48,008 nucleotides of DNA from Roseiarcus sp035656495 (GCA_035656495.1 DASRSL010000107.1:1-48008), one strand, 5' to 3'; numbered from the stretch's first letter, positions 27,987 to 37,155 are shown. The notes: a model not told the origin generated them from the letters alone. Numbers and translations are program-made.

Positions 27987-28001
27987 ACCGAACGGTTCGG
28001 T
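27987..28001. promoter_or_regulatory. TetR-type operator 1 (emrA side)
   Basis: The 15-bp sequence ACCGAACGGTTCGGT has perfect 7-bp arms around one base. An extra half-site, ACCGAA, adjoins it on the emrA side. It lies 28 bp from the emrA-like start codon, within reach of that gene's promoter and leader. Probable binding site of the adjacent TetR regulator. Confidence 0.8.
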
Positions 28002-28051
28002 CATTTTCCTTGACATAGCCCCAAGGCCGGGTCTAAGGCAAGAAAAATCGA

Positions 28052-28066
28052 ACCGAACCGTTCGGT
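28052..28066. promoter_or_regulatory. TetR-type operator 2 (tetR side)
   Basis: ACCGAACCGTTCGGT is the exact reverse complement of operator 1, with an extra half-site CGGTT on the tetR side, so the two sites are mirror images 65 bp apart. A TTGACA at 28010-28015 with TCTAAG 16 bases on would drive tetR rightward, placing this site just downstream of the start point and supporting autorepression. Confidence 0.8.
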
Positions 28067-28148
28067 CGGTTGCAGCCGCACTCGGCGAGCGCGGGCGGGC
28101 GCGGCGAGAACCGCGCCTACAAAAGGCTCAAGGGCTGGCGCGACACTT

Positions 28149-28781
28149 ATGGACGCAGAAACTCTTGCAGGCGAGGCCGGCAGCCGTCACGACGGCGGCG
28201 CCAAGCGCCGCCAGATCATGGACGGCGCGCGCGCGGCGTTTCTCGCCGCCGGCTTCGACGGGGCGAGCATGAACGACATCGCCCGCTCCGCTGGCGTTTC
28301 CAAGGGCACCCTCTACGCCTATTTCAATTCCAAGGACGAGCTGTTCGAGGCGATCATCCGCGCCGAATACGCCCAGGCCGCCGAGCGGATCTGCGTGTTC
28401 AGGCGCGAGGGCGACGTCAGGACCATGCTCGCCGATTTCGGCGTCAGGCTATTGGGGCGGATGTCCGAGCCGGGGAGGCTGGCGCTCACGCGCGTCGTCA
28501 TCGCCGCGGCGGAGAAATTCCCCAACGTGGGCCGCGCCTTCTATGAGGCCGGACCGCTCTACGGCGCAGCCCGCCTCGCGGAAGAGCTCCGCGCGCTCGA
28601 GAAGGCCGGCGCGCTCAAGGTCCCCGATTCCGAACGCGCCGCCTGGCAGTTCATCGACCTCTGCGCCAGTTATGTGTTCAAGCGCCTGTTGTTCGGCGTG
28701 GTCGAGACGCTCGGCCCCGGGGAGATCGAGGACGCGGTCAACGCCGGGGTCGAGCTGTTCCTCGCCGCCTACGGGGCCTGA
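28149..28781 (+). CDS. TetR/AcrR-family transcriptional regulator of the EmrAB-like pump
   Basis: A 210-residue repressor: N-terminal helix-turn-helix at about residues 20-66 (IMDGARAAFLAAGFDGASMN, then DIARSAGVSKGTLYAYFNSK), with the KGTLYAYF recognition helix typical of the family, and a C-terminal ligand-binding helical domain. ATG 28149 gives a 19-residue leader before the first helix; no strong ribosome site is visible upstream, so a leaderless or weakly translated message is possible. It is divergent from the efflux operon, and the two mirror-image palindromes between them are its likely operators. Confidence 0.92.
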   Translation: MDAETLAGEAGSRHDGGAKRRQIMDGARAAFLAAGFDGASMNDIARSAGVSKGTLYAYFNSKDELFEAIIRAEYAQAAERICVFRREGDVRTMLADFGVRLLGRMSEPGRLALTRVVIAAAEKFPNVGRAFYEAGPLYGAARLAEELRALEKAGALKVPDSERAAWQFIDLCASYVFKRLLFGVVETLGPGEIEDAVNAGVELFLAAYGA

Positions 28782-28932
28782 TGGGATCGCCGCGGATCTG
28801 CGCTCCTCGGCATGGACAGGCGGCGCCGGCCGCTCTTGTCCCCGCGCGCGGCCTCCCCTATAAGCCTGCGCTTCCGCGCCGTCCCCGACACCCCTGGAGG
28901 CAGAGGGCGCGAAAACATCAAGGGACATCATC

Positions 28933-29619
28933 ATGGCAGCGATCAAGCAACTCGCGGCCGTGACGCGCAGCGGGACAGGCAAGGGGGCCGCCCGCTCCGT
29001 TCGTCGCGAAGGCCGCGTTCCCGCCGTCGTCTATGGCGGCGGATCCAAGCCCGAGCCGATCTCGGTCGACTTCAAGGACGTCACGAAGCTCATCTTCGCC
29101 GGACATTTCCTGACGACCATCTTCGAGCTTGAAATGGACGGCCGCAAGGAGCGCGTGCTCCCGCGCGACTACCAGCTCGACGTCGTCACCGACTGGCCGG
29201 TGCACGTCGACTTCCTGCGGCTGACCCCGGGCTCGCGCGTGCGCATCGGCGTTCCCGTGCACGTCGAGAACCGTGAAGCCTCGCCGGGCCTGAAGAAGGG
29301 CGGAACGGTCAATCTGGTGCTGCACACCGTCGAGGTGCTCGCCCCCGCGGACACCATCCCCGAATCGATCACGATCGATCTCACGGGCCTCGACTTCGCC
29401 GATTCGGTCCATGTCTCGGATCTGAAGTTGCCGGAAGGGTGCAGGCCGGTTCCCGCCAAGACGGACCTCACGGTGGTGACCATCGTTCCGCCGACCCTCA
29501 TGGCGGAAGAGCCTGCCGCAGCGGCGACGGCCCCCGCCGTTGCTGCTGCTCCGGCCGCCGCCACCGCCGCGCCGGCCAAGGCCGCCGAGGCCAAGCCCGC
29601 GGCCGCCGCCAAGAAGTAA
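28933..29619 (+). CDS. rplY: 50S ribosomal protein L25 (CTC-type, long form)
   Basis: A 228-residue ribosomal protein that binds 5S rRNA. The N-terminal L25 domain (RSGTGKGAARSVRREGRVPA, VVYGGG) covers about residues 1-95 and is followed by the TL5/CTC beta-domain and an Ala/Lys-rich tail (residues about 193-228) common in alphaproteobacteria. ATG 28933 follows AAGGGACATCATC. It is paired with pth 62 bp downstream, an arrangement found widely in this group, and both act in translation. Confidence 0.96.
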   Translation: MAAIKQLAAVTRSGTGKGAARSVRREGRVPAVVYGGGSKPEPISVDFKDVTKLIFAGHFLTTIFELEMDGRKERVLPRDYQLDVVTDWPVHVDFLRLTPGSRVRIGVPVHVENREASPGLKKGGTVNLVLHTVEVLAPADTIPESITIDLTGLDFADSVHVSDLKLPEGCRPVPAKTDLTVVTIVPPTLMAEEPAAAATAPAVAAAPAAATAAPAKAAEAKPAAAAKK

Positions 29620-29681
29620 GGCCGAGCGTCGCCCAACTTCCGGGAGGGCGTCCGTCGCCGGCGCGATCGATCGGGGAGCCC

Positions 29682-30278
29682 ATGCTCGTCATCGCGGGAC
29701 TCGGCAATCCGGGCACCCGGCACGCGCGCAACCGCCACAACATCGGTTTCATGGCGCTCGAGGCGATCGCCCGGGCGCATCGCTTCGGTCCGTTTCGAGC
29801 GCGGTTTTCGGGGCTCGCGGCGGACGGCGTCATTGGCGGCAGGCGCGTCATGCTGCTCGCCCCGCAGACCTTCATGAACGAATCTGGCCGCAGCGTCGGG
29901 GAGGCGCTGCGCTTCCACAAGCTCGACGCGGAGGCGCTTGTCGTCATCCATGACGAGCTCGACCTCGCGCCGGCGAAGGTCAGGGTCAAGGTCGGCGGGG
30001 GAAACGCCGGCCACAACGGCCTGCGCTCGATCAGCGCCCATGTCGGCAATGACTATCGGCGGGTGCGCCTCGGCATCGGCCATCCCGGCGACAAGGCCCT
30101 CGTGTACAACTTCGTGCTCAGCGATTTCGCGAAATCCGAGATGGGGTGGGTCGAAGCGGTTTGCCGAGCCGTCGCGGAGGCCGCCCCCCTTCTGGTCGAG
30201 GGCCAGGACGCGAGCTTCCAGAATAAGACGCATCTCGCCATCGAGGCGGCGGGCTTCGGCGAAAAGGCGGCCTCGTGA
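29682..30278 (+). CDS. pth: Peptidyl-tRNA hydrolase
   Basis: A 198-residue cytoplasmic enzyme that frees tRNA from stalled peptidyl-tRNA. The family start MLVIAGLGNPGTRHARNRHN carries the active-site Asn and His region; MLLAPQTFMNESGRSV and VIHDELDLAPAKVRVK contain the other conserved residues, and GGNAGHNGLRSI the substrate Asn. ATG 29682 is preceded by GGGGAGCC. It converges on the sensor kinase gene with a single base between the two stop codons, and no terminator fits there, so antisense overlap of the transcripts is likely. Confidence 0.97.
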   Translation: MLVIAGLGNPGTRHARNRHNIGFMALEAIARAHRFGPFRARFSGLAADGVIGGRRVMLLAPQTFMNESGRSVGEALRFHKLDAEALVVIHDELDLAPAKVRVKVGGGNAGHNGLRSISAHVGNDYRRVRLGIGHPGDKALVYNFVLSDFAKSEMGWVEAVCRAVAEAAPLLVEGQDASFQNKTHLAIEAAGFGEKAAS

Positions 30279-30279
30279 T

Positions 30280-31845
30280 TCAAGCCGCCTGAGCCGAGTC
30301 GCGCCGTTTGCGCCCGAGGCGCAGAACGCGTTGCTCCTGAGAGTCCCGCGGCGGCTCGCCGGCCGGCGGCAGGGCGTCGATCGCCCGCTCCGGGGGGAAG
30401 ATCACCACGGCCTCCGTGCCCTGACGAAGCTCCGAGGTCAGACGAAACTGTCCGCCATGCAGTTCGACGAGGCCCTTGACGATCGGCAGGCCCAGTCCCG
30501 TCCCCTCTTCCGCGTTCTTGTGGGCGAGCGAGCCGCGGCCGAAAGATGAGAGAACGATCGGAATCTCTTCGGGTGGGATGCCAGGCCCCGTGTCCTTGAT
30601 CGAGACGTATTGGCCGCCGACGCCGGTCCAGCCGACCTTGACGACGATCGAGCCGCCCTGAGGGGTGAACTTTATCGCGTTGGTGAGCAGGTTCAGCGTC
30701 ACCTGCCGCACGGCGCGCTCGTCGGCCCAGATGCGCGGCAGATCGCGATCGAGCGCGTGTGTGAGCGTCAGGTTGCGACTCTTGGCGCGCATCGACAGAA
30801 GCCGACAGCAGTCCTCGACCAGCCCCGACAGCGACACCGGCTCTTCCTTCAGCTCGTAACGGCCGGCTTCGACCCGCGATAGATCGAGGATTTCGTTGAT
30901 GAGCATCAGGAGATGCTGTCCGCTCGCGTGGACGTCGTCCGAATATTCCTTGTAGGCCGGGACGCTGTGCGGGCCGAACAGCTCGCCTTTCATCACCTCC
31001 GAAAAGCCGAGGATGGCGTTGAGCGGCGTGCGGAGTTCGTGGCTCATGGTGGCGAGAAATCGCGACTTGGCCAGATTCGCGCTTTCCGCCCTGCGGCGCG
31101 CCTCGTCCGAGTTGAGCCTCGCCTGCTCTAATTCGGCGATCAGAGAATCCTTCTCCGCTTGGAACGAGATGTTGCGCGCCGCCGAGGCGTGCAGGCGCTG
31201 GACGACGACCAGGAAATAGCCGATGACCCCGATCGCTAGCGCCCCCGCTGGGAGGGCTGCGCCCTGCAGGCGCGGAGCATACAGCATGATCACGCCGACG
31301 AGCATCGGAAGCATGCCCGCGACGAAGGCCGCAGGGATGGCTGCGGCCAGCAACGACAGCACCGTCGACACGATCAGCATGACGAGAACGGCGAAGGCCT
31401 GAGCCTCAGGCTCGCCGGTCTCGAGGAGAGAGACGACGAGATAGGCCCAGGCCGAGCCGCAGAACGCGGTCGCCAGCACGAACTTGCGTCGCCACGCGCC
31501 TGCCGCCTTCTCCGCATCGACGCTTTCGAGGAAGGCGATCGGCAGCGCGGAGACGAGCGCAATTGCGCAGACGATGAAGGCCGACCAGATCGCCAGCGCC
31601 CCCGCTCCGAGCCACGCCAGCGCAACGCCGCAGAGGCCTAGCGCGAGGAGGCCCAGCACCGGCGCGGCGCTGCGGTTTATCTCGGCGAACAACCGCACCA
31701 TCGCGGCGGAATGGGTGGGGATCGGGTCGGGTCCGATCAACGCCTGGCGAGCCCGACGGAGCTCGAGGGTCATTCTTCGACGGCGCACCGCGGCGTCGCG
31801 ATCGCTTGCCCCGGCGGCCCCCTTCTGCGCCCTCAGCTCGCTCAT
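30280..31845 (-). CDS. Orphan membrane sensor histidine kinase (PleC/DivJ-like core)
   Basis: A 521-residue protein: cytoplasmic N-terminus, about six hydrophobic segments in residues 55-215, a short coiled coil (ISFQAEKDSLIAELEQARLN), then HisKA with MSHELRTPLNAILGFSEVMK (the phosphorylated His), followed by ATPase boxes N (LLTNAIKFTPQGG), G1 (DTGPGIPPEEI) and G2 (GTGLGLPIVKG). The phrase GFSEVMKGELFGP is typical of the PleC/DivJ group of alphaproteobacterial kinases linked to cell-cycle signalling. No receiver gene adjoins, so its partner is encoded elsewhere. No periplasmic sensor domain is visible; sensing is probably through the membrane segments. Confidence 0.92.
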   Translation of the reverse strand: MSELRAQKGAAGASDRDAAVRRRRMTLELRRARQALIGPDPIPTHSAAMVRLFAEINRSAAPVLGLLALGLCGVALAWLGAGALAIWSAFIVCAIALVSALPIAFLESVDAEKAAGAWRRKFVLATAFCGSAWAYLVVSLLETGEPEAQAFAVLVMLIVSTVLSLLAAAIPAAFVAGMLPMLVGVIMLYAPRLQGAALPAGALAIGVIGYFLVVVQRLHASAARNISFQAEKDSLIAELEQARLNSDEARRRAESANLAKSRFLATMSHELRTPLNAILGFSEVMKGELFGPHSVPAYKEYSDDVHASGQHLLMLINEILDLSRVEAGRYELKEEPVSLSGLVEDCCRLLSMRAKSRNLTLTHALDRDLPRIWADERAVRQVTLNLLTNAIKFTPQGGSIVVKVGWTGVGGQYVSIKDTGPGIPPEEIPIVLSSFGRGSLAHKNAEEGTGLGLPIVKGLVELHGGQFRLTSELRQGTEAVVIFPPERAIDALPPAGEPPRDSQEQRVLRLGRKRRDSAQAA

Positions 31846-32019
31846 GACCTGCCCGGCACACTACGCAACCCGCGGCGATTATGCTGTCCAAATGTTTAAC
31901 GAGGCCTGACGAGCAGGCATTCCCCGAGAATTTTCGCGGGAGGCATTGATTAACCTCACAGTTCGGTCTCGCCGAAGGCGGCCCCGGCGCCTCTCGCACG
32001 AGCGTCCAACCCTGGGACT

Positions 32020-32502
32020 CTACCGGCTTTTTCGCGGGGCGCGGTTCGGCCATTTGACGATCCGGTCGGGCCAGAACTCCTGCGCCAGATCGTCCTCGCC
32101 GGCGACGACGCGCCCACGCACCGATACGCCGGCCTCGTGAACGCTGTCGGCTCTGCCCGAGACCAATGGATGCCAGTCGGGAAGATCCTTGCCTTCTGCG
32201 ACGAGCCGATAGGCGCAGGTGACCGGCAGCCAAGTCAAGGCGCGTACGACGGACGGCGACAGCCTGACGCAATCGGGAACCCGCCGATTCCGTCGGGCAT
32301 AGTCACGGCAGCGGCATGTCTTGGCGTCGAGGAGCCTGCAGCCGATGTCGGTGAAGTGGATGTCGCCGGTGTCTTCGTCCTCGAGCTTGACGAGGCAGCA
32401 TCGGGCGCACCCGTCACACAGGCTCTCCCACTCGTCCCGGTCCATCTCGTCCAGCGTCTTTGTCCGCCAGAATGGAGCCGCAGCCGCATCCTTTGTCGTC
32501 AT
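32020..32502 (-). CDS. YcgN-family (UPF0260) cysteine-cluster protein
   Basis: A 160-residue cytoplasmic protein of the YcgN/YkgJ CxxCxxCC class. The cluster CDGCARCCLVKLEDEDTGDI with later CRLLDAKTCRCRDY and PDC provides eight or so cysteines suited to binding zinc or an iron-sulfur cluster. The family is conserved but has no established reaction. ATG 32502 starts MTTKDAAAAPFWRTKTLDEM. It is divergent from the penicillin-binding protein gene, and nothing else in the neighbourhood suggests its role. Confidence 0.88.
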   Translation of the reverse strand: MTTKDAAAAPFWRTKTLDEMDRDEWESLCDGCARCCLVKLEDEDTGDIHFTDIGCRLLDAKTCRCRDYARRNRRVPDCVRLSPSVVRALTWLPVTCAYRLVAEGKDLPDWHPLVSGRADSVHEAGVSVRGRVVAGEDDLAQEFWPDRIVKWPNRAPRKSR

Positions 32503-32700
32503 TCCTACCGGCTCGACCTCTCGTCCTTGCTACTGGGCTCGGTCGCGGCTTTTGCATGGTCCGCGTGAGGACGCAGAAAAGTCGCATCTCTCGACCACGT
32601 TCGGTCCTCTTGCGCACGTTTAATCCGAGACCATACCTATGTTAAGCGCTTTCCCGCAAGGGCGGTCGCGGCGCGGGCGTGACCGCAATTGAGGGCGCCG

Positions 32701-34950
32701 GTGCCGAAGTCGCGGATCATGAGATGGCAGGCCATGGCGTCGCGGGCCTTGCTCGCTTTCGACGCCTTCATCGATTCTTCGATGTTCAATGCGCGACAAA
32801 CGGTCCTGCGCATCCTGCGCGCCTTGGACGACTTGTCCGATCGGCTGCATCTTTCCGGCGTCGCCCGCGTCCTGCTCGAGGTCGCCTGCGAAGCTCTGAC
32901 ACTCGGGCTCGCAGGTCTCCTCGTCGTTCTCACGCTGGCCATCCCGGCGTTCCAGGTGACGGCGAACGACGATTGGCTGAAGCGTGGCGACCTTGCTGTG
33001 ACTTTTCAGGATCGATACGGCGTCGCGGTCGGCAAGCGAGGAGTCAAACATGACGACGCCGTGCCTTTCGATCAACTGCCTGACTATTTCATCAAGGCGG
33101 TGATCGCGACCGAGGACCGCCGCTTCTACAGCCACTACGGCATCGACGTCGTGGGCACCATCCGCGCGCTCACCGTCGACGCCAAGGCTTCAGGCGTGGT
33201 CCAGGGCGGCTCTTCGATCACCCAGCAGCTCGCGAAGAACCTGTTTCTTACCAACGAGCGCTCGATCGAGCGCAAGATCAAGGAAGCCTATCTCGCATTG
33301 TGGCTCGAATCGCATTTGACGAAAAAGGAGATTCTCAAGCTCTATCTCGACCGGGTCTATATGGGCTCGGGCTCGTTCGGTGTGCAAGCCGCCGCCCAGA
33401 CCTATTTCGGCAAGTCCGCGCGAGACATCAATCTCGCCGAAGCGGCCATGCTCGCCGGCCTGTTCAAGGCGCCGACGAAATACTCGCCTTTCGTCAACCT
33501 AGCGGCGGCGAGAGCCCGCGCCAACGACGTGCTCAATAACCTGGTCGACGCCGGGTTCATGACTGAAGGACAGATTTACGCCGCACGCCGCAACCCCGCC
33601 ACCCCCGTCGATCGGGTCGCCGGCAACAGCCCGGACTGGTATCTCGACTACGCCTATTCCGAGATCAGAGAACTTGCCGCCGCCGACAAGCTCGGCGGCG
33701 AGCGTACGCTGATCGTGCGGACGGGTTTGGACCAGGCGGTGCAGGCCAAGGCCGACAGCGTCATTGAGACGATGCTGCGCGACAAGGCTCCCGCTTATCA
33801 CGCTCATCAGGCGGCGACGGTCATCGCGATGACCGACGGCCTCGTGCGGGCGATAGTGGGAGGCCGCGACTATGGCGAGAGCCAGTTCAATCGAGCGACG
33901 GACGCAGCGCGTCAGCCCGGGTCTTCATTCAAGATCTTCGACTACATGACCGCTCTATTGACCGGCAAATACCATGCCAGCACCCCGATCGACGCCTCCG
34001 CCATCTGCATCGGCGACTATTGCGTCCACAATTATCACGGCGAGCGCGGGGGAATGATGCCGCTCTACAGGGCGCTGGCCGAATCCCTCAACACTGCCGC
34101 GATCCGTTTGTCGGTCAAGATCGGCGAGGTCTATTGGCCGCCGAAGAAACCTTATCATCTGGCGAAGATTGCGGCCCTGGGCCGGTCGAAGATCATTCAG
34201 ACCGCACGCGCGATGGGGCTGACGACGCCGCTCATCGATACGGTCTCGCTGCCGATTGGGGCGGACGAAGTCAAGATGATCGACATGGTCGGCGCCAACG
34301 CGACGCTGGCTAGCGGCGGCCTTCGCATTGCGCCGTTTGCCGCGATCGAGGTGCGCAGCTCGAGGGGAAAGCTCCTCTACTCCCACGACAGGGACAGCCG
34401 TCCGCCGGTCCGCGTTCTTCCGGCGGACAAGGTCGCCGAAATGAACAACATCATGACCCACGTCGTGACCGAGGGCACTGGACGCGCCGCCCAGATCCCG
34501 GGCCTTGCGATCTCAGGCAAGACTGGCACGACGAACAACTCGACGAACGCGTGGTTTAACGGGTTCACCGGAAACCTGGTCGGCAGCGTCTGGTTCGGCA
34601 ATGACGACAACTCGTCGATGGAGAACCTAGTCGGGGGTCTTCTGCCAGCGGAGACCTGGCACGACATAATGGTTTTCGCCCAACAGGGCCTCGACCCCAA
34701 GCCGCCCTTCGGCGTCGCGCCCCCGCCGCCCGCGCCGAGCCGACCGGCCGCGAGCGCGTCTGCGAAGGCGGCGCAGCCGACTCAGAACGCCCCGCCGCAA
34801 CAGATGGGTCTCTCGCAGCGAGCAACCAAGGCGATCGGCGAGATGGGGGATTTGGCGCGCGAGGCGTTGAAGGGCGGGCAGGCGTCGGCGGGGCCGGAAG
34901 CCGAGCCCGAGCCGAGCGGCCTGGCGGCAATGGGAGCGGCCTTTCGGTGA
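32701..34950 (+). CDS. Class A penicillin-binding protein (PBP1A-type, glycosyltransferase plus transpeptidase)
   Basis: A 749-residue inner-membrane enzyme that polymerises and cross-links peptidoglycan. One membrane anchor near residues 66-90 (LTLGLAGLLVVLTLAIP) is followed by the GT51 domain: catalytic Glu138 in ATEDRRFYSHYGID, then GGSSITQQLAKNLFL and LKLYLDRVYMGSGSFGVQAA. The transpeptidase domain has Ser408-x-x-Lys411 (PGSSFKIF), Ser-Leu-Asn 462-464 and Lys607-Thr-Gly. A Pro/Ala-rich tail of about 75 residues follows. GTG 32701 is chosen because GAGGG lies 5 bases upstream; TTG 32689 and ATG 32719 are alternatives that change only the first residues. Confidence 0.93.
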   Translation: MPKSRIMRWQAMASRALLAFDAFIDSSMFNARQTVLRILRALDDLSDRLHLSGVARVLLEVACEALTLGLAGLLVVLTLAIPAFQVTANDDWLKRGDLAVTFQDRYGVAVGKRGVKHDDAVPFDQLPDYFIKAVIATEDRRFYSHYGIDVVGTIRALTVDAKASGVVQGGSSITQQLAKNLFLTNERSIERKIKEAYLALWLESHLTKKEILKLYLDRVYMGSGSFGVQAAAQTYFGKSARDINLAEAAMLAGLFKAPTKYSPFVNLAAARARANDVLNNLVDAGFMTEGQIYAARRNPATPVDRVAGNSPDWYLDYAYSEIRELAAADKLGGERTLIVRTGLDQAVQAKADSVIETMLRDKAPAYHAHQAATVIAMTDGLVRAIVGGRDYGESQFNRATDAARQPGSSFKIFDYMTALLTGKYHASTPIDASAICIGDYCVHNYHGERGGMMPLYRALAESLNTAAIRLSVKIGEVYWPPKKPYHLAKIAALGRSKIIQTARAMGLTTPLIDTVSLPIGADEVKMIDMVGANATLASGGLRIAPFAAIEVRSSRGKLLYSHDRDSRPPVRVLPADKVAEMNNIMTHVVTEGTGRAAQIPGLAISGKTGTTNNSTNAWFNGFTGNLVGSVWFGNDDNSSMENLVGGLLPAETWHDIMVFAQQGLDPKPPFGVAPPPPAPSRPAASASAKAAQPTQNAPPQQMGLSQRATKAIGEMGDLAREALKGGQASAGPEAEPEPSGLAAMGAAFR

Positions 34951-35016
34951 ACTGGCGCGCTTGACTCCACGCCTTCGCGTCGCGTCTATCAGGCCCCCGA
35001 TCCGGAGCAGCGTCTC

Positions 35017-35595
35017 TTGGCGTTTTTTGTGAAAGCCTTGCTGGTGTGCGCGCTCGGCCTCGGCGTCGGCCTGCTCGCGAGCGCTTACGCACTGTCGCAT
35101 CTCAGTCCCTTCGACAGTAGCCGGATGGGGCCCTGGAGGCTGGAGGCTCACGCCGGTTCGACCGAGATCGACCCTTACACCCGCGCTCGTATCGAGCGCA
35201 GCGGTGAAATCCCCCTGGCGGCCGGCGAGGGGATCCAATTGGTCGCGCGAACCGACGACGACGGTCGACCTCTCGACGCGCGTTGCGTCTATAAGGTCGG
35301 ACCGCGCGTTCCATCCTCGCGCTACTGGACGCTGAGCCTGATTGACGAGGATGGCTGGCCGATCGACAACTTGGCGCGACGTTACGGCTTCCGCTCGTCG
35401 GAAATCATGCGCGCTGGCAACGGCGATTTCACAATCACGGTCGCCGCCGGCGTCGAGCCGGGAAACTGGCTGCCGATCGGCGCGCCCGGGCGATTCGCCC
35501 TCGCATTGAGGCTCTACGACTCTCCTTTCGGCGCCACTGCCGACGCAATCGACAAGTCGATGGTCCCGCGCGTCGCGAGGGTCAGTTGCGGATGA
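35017..35595 (+). CDS. DUF1214 domain membrane-anchored protein
   Basis: A 192-residue protein with one N-terminal membrane segment (ALLVCALGLGVGLLASAYAL) and a DUF1214 domain facing the periplasm: GPWRLEAHAGSTEIDPYTRA, then RPLDARCVYKVG and WTLSLIDEDGWPI. The TTG start at 35017 is supported by a GGAG 9 bases upstream; GTG 35029 is possible. It overlaps the following DUF1254 gene by 4 bp as ATGA. In many organisms the two domains occur fused in one larger exported protein of unknown function; here they are separate, coupled genes, each with its own membrane anchor. Confidence 0.85.
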   Translation: MAFFVKALLVCALGLGVGLLASAYALSHLSPFDSSRMGPWRLEAHAGSTEIDPYTRARIERSGEIPLAAGEGIQLVARTDDDGRPLDARCVYKVGPRVPSSRYWTLSLIDEDGWPIDNLARRYGFRSSEIMRAGNGDFTITVAAGVEPGNWLPIGAPGRFALALRLYDSPFGATADAIDKSMVPRVARVSCG

Positions 35596-36164
35596 CGGGG
35601 TTTCGACGCGGCCAAGCTGCCTCCTTTCTCGCCGCGACGGCCATCCTTGCCATGCTGGTCCACTTCGTCGTCATGCTCCTCGCCCCTTTTGTGGCGAGCC
35701 AGGACGCATTCGCCCGACTGGCTCCGCTGGGGGCGGTCAACGACACCGTTTTGATGCAGGGGGGAAGCCCGACGGCAAAGATGCTTCCATACGCGGACCC
35801 CGCCATGGCGATGGCCTTCTGCCGGTACGACCTTGCGTCTGGTCCAATCCGCGTGCAAGCGCCCGCGGGACGCTCATTCTCCTCGATCTCGTTTCACACG
35901 CGCAGAGGCCTCGTGTTCTACGCGCTGACCGACAAGGCCGCGATCCATGGCGTCGTCGAGGCCGTGCTCGGGACGCCGGCGGAGGTTCGCGCGCTCGCCG
36001 CGCACGACGACGACGAATCGCCGTCGCATGATCTGCGCATCGCCGCGCCGGCGAGCGAGGGCTTTGTGTTGATGCGCGTGTTCAGCGAGTTCCCCAGCCT
36101 CTATGCCCAGGCAGAGTCGGAAGCGAAACGATTGAGTTGCAAACCCGAGGCCGTCCCGCATTGA
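35592..36164 (+). CDS. DUF1254 domain membrane-anchored protein
   Basis: A 190-residue protein: N-terminal membrane segment (FLAATAILAMLVHFVVMLLA), then a DUF1254 domain (PYADPAMAMAFCRYDLASGP, SFSSISFHTRRGLVFYALTD). ATG 35592 overlaps the upstream TGA, with GAGGGT 11 bases before it; a TTG two codons earlier is less likely. Translational coupling with the DUF1214 gene implies the two products act together, probably as a periplasmic complex. Function is not established for the family. Confidence 0.85.
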   Translation: MTGFRRGQAASFLAATAILAMLVHFVVMLLAPFVASQDAFARLAPLGAVNDTVLMQGGSPTAKMLPYADPAMAMAFCRYDLASGPIRVQAPAGRSFSSISFHTRRGLVFYALTDKAAIHGVVEAVLGTPAEVRALAAHDDDESPSHDLRIAAPASEGFVLMRVFSEFPSLYAQAESEAKRLSCKPEAVPH

Positions 36165-36225
36165 CCGGCGGTGGCTGTAGACTTTCACCTCCGTTGGGGC
36201 GAGACTCGCCAAGCAGGACCAGACA

Positions 36226-37155
36226 GTGACCACGCTGCTCATCAGCCACCCCGCGTGCCTGGCGCATGACATGGGCGAAGGACATCCGGAACAGCCTGAC
36301 CGACTGCGCGTCATCGAGCGCGCGTTCGAGAACGAAAAGTTCCAGATGCTCGCCCGCGACACGGCGCCGCCAGCCGAGATTTCGGCGGTCGCGCGCGTCC
36401 ATCCGCGTGACTACATCGAGGCGTTGCGCGCCGCGGGGCCGACCCAGGGCTACACCGTTATCGACCAGGACACCTCGATGTCGCCTGGAACATTCGAGGC
36501 CGCCCTGCGGTCGGCCGGCGGCGCCATCCTCGCCGTGGACGAGGTGATGACCCGAAAGGCGGGAAACGCTTTCGTCGCCACCCGTCCGCCCGGCCATCAC
36601 GCCGAGACCGCCACGCCCATGGGCTTCTGCTTCTTCAACAACGTGGCGGTCGCCGCACGGCACGCGCGCGCGATTCACGGAGCGGATCGCGTCGCGATCA
36701 TGGATTTCGACGTCCATCATGGGAACGGGACGCAGCACATTTTTTGGGACGATCCTAACGTCCTATACGCCTCGACCCATGAGATGCCGCACTATCCGGG
36801 GACTGGCGCGCCAGGCGAGCGAGGCGAGCATGACCAAATCGTCAACGCGCCGCTGAGGGCCGGCGATGCCGGCGACAGGTTTCGCGAGGCGGTCGAGGTC
36901 GTCATACTGCCGCGCATAACCAACTTCGCCCCCGATCTGATCATCATCTCGGCCGGTTTCGACGCGCACCGCCGGGATCCGTTGGGAAACATCAATCTTG
37001 TCGAGGCGGACTTCGTTTGGGTCACCCGCAAGCTGACGGAAATCGCGCAGAAACGCTGCGGCGGCCGCATCGTGTCGGTCCTCGAGGGCGGATACGATCT
37101 CGACGCCCTCGCCCGTTCCGTCGCCGCCCATGTGTCGACGCTGGTGGAGGCGTGA
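36226..37155 (+). CDS. Histone deacetylase-like amidohydrolase (class II type)
   Basis: A 309-residue zinc-dependent deacetylase. Conserved motifs in order: the catalytic His pair in RPPGHHAE, GFCFFNNVAVAA, the zinc ligands Asp/His in MDFDVHHGNGTQ, the third ligand in ISAGFDAHRRDPLG, and the tyrosine region VLEGGYD. Bacterial members act on acetylated polyamines, acetoin-related substrates or protein lysines. The GTG start 36226 follows AGGACCAGAC. It lies 61 bp after the DUF1254 gene on the same strand and may share its transcript. The family is clear; the substrate is not. Confidence 0.92.
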   Translation: MTTLLISHPACLAHDMGEGHPEQPDRLRVIERAFENEKFQMLARDTAPPAEISAVARVHPRDYIEALRAAGPTQGYTVIDQDTSMSPGTFEAALRSAGGAILAVDEVMTRKAGNAFVATRPPGHHAETATPMGFCFFNNVAVAARHARAIHGADRVAIMDFDVHHGNGTQHIFWDDPNVLYASTHEMPHYPGTGAPGERGEHDQIVNAPLRAGDAGDRFREAVEVVILPRITNFAPDLIIISAGFDAHRRDPLGNINLVEADFVWVTRKLTEIAQKRCGGRIVSVLEGGYDLDALARSVAAHVSTLVEA

